From UBA2219 sp964612075 (GTDB lineage: Bacteria; Desulfobacterota; Deferrimicrobia; Deferrimicrobiales; Deferrimicrobiaceae): a stretch of 64,000 bases of DNA. Where the stretch lies: positions 37,911 to 101,910 of the forward strand of contig CAZTFC010000002.1 of assembly GCA_964612075.1 (NCBI GenBank), in the 5' to 3' direction. The notes beneath the pieces are model-generated. The model worked only from the letters and a program-made list of their open reading frames with translations, made no database searches and had not been told where the DNA came from. Position numbers and translations under genes: made by a program. Shown here in pieces: positions 62,373 through 64,000 of this stretch. Each line of letters begins with the position of its first letter. The stretch's first letter is position 1.

Positions 62373-64000
62373 TTAGAAGAACTTTATCAGCAGGATGACC
62401 AGCGCACCGCCCGCCAGGACGAACAGGTAATGGAACAGCTTCCCGGTCTGCACCCGGCGGAGAAACGAACCGCTTCCGATCGTCACATCGGCCACGCCGT
62501 TCACGGCGCCGTCGACGACGCCGTTGTCAAACTTGCCGATGAGGAAAGATATGAACACGCCGAGCTGCGCGGTAAGGTTGACCAGCCCGTCGACCACGTT
62601 GTTGTCGAACCAGGCGCAGCCGCGCGAGAAGGCCTTGGAGCCGTTGATGACGGTCGCCTCGTACAGCTCGTCGAAGTACCACTTGTTGAGCGAGAACTGG
62701 TAGATCGGCTTGAACCTCTCCGCCATCGCCTTGGGGTCGGCCCAGCCGAACATGTAGATGCCGAACGCGATGATGATGCCGATCGCCCCCACGCCCACCG
62801 AGGAATACATGGCGTACGTGTGCGCAGCGTGGGCGATGTGATCCCCGTGGGCCGCGTCGTGGGACTCGCCGTGGGCGGCCGGGGCGGCGTGCGTTTCCGC
62901 CGCCGGGGCGGCTTCATGCCCGCCGGCGGGCGCAGCTTCCATGGCCGCCGCGGGCGCACCCTCGTGGGCGGGGGCCGGGACGGCCTCGTGCGCGGCCGCG
63001 GGGGCGGCGTGCGCCGCCTGCGCGGCGACCGCCGACGCCGGCTTCACGACCAGCTTGCCGAACCAGGGCTCGAACCAGAAGGCGAAGGACAGCGTCGCCA
63101 GGACGATGAGCGGGATCGTCATGTTCGCCGGCGACTCGTGCGCGTGGTCGAACTTGTGGTGGTCGCGCGGGGTGCCGAAGAAGGTCAGGATCACCATCCG
63201 GAACATGTAGAACGCGGTCAGGCCGGCGGTGAACAGGGCGCCGAAGAACAAGATGTAATGGGCCGGGTTCCTCATGCCGAACTCGAGCGCCGCGGCCAGG
63301 ATCATGTCCTTCGAATAGAAGCCCGAGAAGAACGGGACGCCGGCGATCGCCAGCGTGGCGATGATGAACGTCCAGAAGGTGATGGGCATCTTCTTCCGCA
63401 GCCCGCCCATCTCCTGGATGTCCTGGCTGTGTACCGCGTGGATGACGGAGCCGGACCCGAGGAACAGGCACGCCTTGAACGCCGCGTGGGTCGTGAGGTG
63501 CGCCATGCCGGCGGTGTACCCGCCGACGCCCAGCCCCAGGATCATGAACCCGAGCTGCGAAACGGTCGAGTAGGCCAGCACCTTCTTGATGTCGTTCTGC
63601 GTCACGGCGATCGTGGCCGAGATGAACAGGGTGATGAGCCCGAAGTAGGCGATGACCAGGAACGCGTCGGGCGAGAACATCCAGAAGACCCGGGCGACCA
63701 TGTACACGCCGGCGGCCACCATCGTCGCCGCGTGGATCAACGCGGAGACCGGCGTGGGGCCTTCCATCGCGTCGGGCAGCCAGACGTGCAGGGGGAACTG
63801 GGCCGACTTGCCGATGGCGCCGCAGAAGATCCCGATGCCGGCCATCGTCAGCCAGAAGCCGGAGAGCTTCCCTGCGGCGATGCCCTCATAGACCTGGTCG
63901 AAGCCGACGACCCCGGTGAACGCGAAGATGATGAGGATCCCGACCAGGAAGCCGTAGTCGCCCACCCGGTTGACGACGAACGCCTTCTTGCCGGCGTCGG
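62373..64000 (-). CDS. nuoL: NADH-quinone oxidoreductase subunit L (set 2), 5' end outside the window, with His/Ala-rich insert
   Basis: The gene is open to the window edge; 542 residues are visible. Core motifs include DAGKKAFVVNRVGDYGFLVG at the start, VWLPDAMEGPTPVSALIHAATMVAAGVYMVAR and AYSTVSQLGFMILGLGVGGYTAGMAHLTTHA. Between the last core helices and the lateral-helix region lies a stretch of about 72 residues rich in Ala, Pro, Glu and 11 His (about 62825-63042). Set 1 NuoL has no such stretch. The C-terminal part (FDELYEATVINGSKAFSRG) is normal, so the insert is in frame. Confidence 0.94.
   Translation of the reverse strand, partial: DAGKKAFVVNRVGDYGFLVGILIIFAFTGVVGFDQVYEGIAAGKLSGFWLTMAGIGIFCGAIGKSAQFPLHVWLPDAMEGPTPVSALIHAATMVAAGVYMVARVFWMFSPDAFLVIAYFGLITLFISATIAVTQNDIKKVLAYSTVSQLGFMILGLGVGGYTAGMAHLTTHAAFKACLFLGSGSVIHAVHSQDIQEMGGLRKKMPITFWTFIIATLAIAGVPFFSGFYSKDMILAAALEFGMRNPAHYILFFGALFTAGLTAFYMFRMVILTFFGTPRDHHKFDHAHESPANMTIPLIVLATLSFAFWFEPWFGKLVVKPASAVAAQAAHAAPAAAHEAVPAPAHEGAPAAAMEAAPAGGHEAAPAAETHAAPAAHGESHDAAHGDHIAHAAHTYAMYSSVGVGAIGIIIAFGIYMFGWADPKAMAERFKPIYQFSLNKWYFDELYEATVINGSKAFSRGCAWFDNNVVDGLVNLTAQLGVFISFLIGKFDNGVVDGAVNGVADVTIGSGSFLRRVQTGKLFHYLFVLAGGALVILLIKFF

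Noticed and set aside
59156..62398. Plus-strand open frame of 1080 codons opposite nuoM and nuoN of set 2
   Set aside because: It is antisense to two clear complex I genes, with low-complexity charged composition typical of a codon-position shadow.

Overview
This is a GC-rich, gene-dense bacterial chromosome segment. The gene content points to a respiratory deltaproteobacterium of the Desulfuromonadota/Geobacter type, or a close uncultured relative. The evidence is two complex I (nuo) clusters, an alternative-complex-III-like module, an MK-type ubiD/ubiA/ubiX set, a four-subunit 2-oxoacid:ferredoxin oxidoreductase, pyruvate phosphate dikinase and c-di-GMP proteins. That placement is inferred from gene content; no rRNA or other phylogenetic marker was searched. 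Genes in operons are often coupled by ATGA or GTGA overlaps, and GTG and TTG starts are common.

Layout. 1-3280 (+): end of a probable molybdopterin-type subunit, then Fe-S, NrfD, DUF3341 and lipoprotein cytochrome c subunits of an ACIII-like quinol-oxidising complex. 3291-8423: a glutamine amidotransferase, a zinc-ribbon protein, two metallophosphoesterases, an aminotransferase and an exported DsbC-like protein carrying a CxxCH motif. 8672-10717: a lipoprotein and a secreted protein with three Ig-like repeats. 10946-13343: a universal stress protein and gamma-glutamyltransferase. 13419-18149 (-): pyruvate phosphate dikinase, TerC and a sugar-nucleotide-type epimerase.

18314-28110 (-) is the most unusual block. 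It holds a tripartite tricarboxylate transporter (tctCBA), a divergent 2-oxoacid:ferredoxin oxidoreductase (order gamma-delta-alpha-beta), a FadR-type GntR regulator and a bacterial CDC48/VAT-type double AAA ATPase. The AAA gene has a near-consensus promoter with a palindromic operator just downstream of the predicted start point. A carboxylate import and oxidation system with its own AAA+ remodeller is the leading hypothesis. 28281-29721 holds a second universal stress protein, tRNA-Pro(CGG) and a LUD-domain protein.

29800-39612 (-) is a long housekeeping/quinone string running ubiD, ubiA, ubiX, a response regulator, a GAF protein, a degenerate GGDEF protein, def, fmt, rsmB and rpe. It is interrupted by several large imperfect palindromes (30544-30783, 37468-37764, 37902-38165). 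39747-45196 has a membrane-sensor/trehalose-phosphate-synthase fusion, an Smr protein, an HD-GYP protein, a zinc-ribbon pseudo-rhomboid and an isoprenylcysteine-methyltransferase-like protein. 45197-45867 is a gene-free repeat zone. It includes an inverted copy of the palindromic element found beside ubiA.

45868-59268 (-) is a complete 14-gene nuoABCDEFGHIJKLMN operon. The nuoA start site lies in the loop of a perfect 19-bp inverted repeat. 59339-64000 (-) is the distal part (nuoL, nuoM, nuoN) of a second complex I operon that runs off the window; its NuoL carries a His/Ala/Pro-rich insert.
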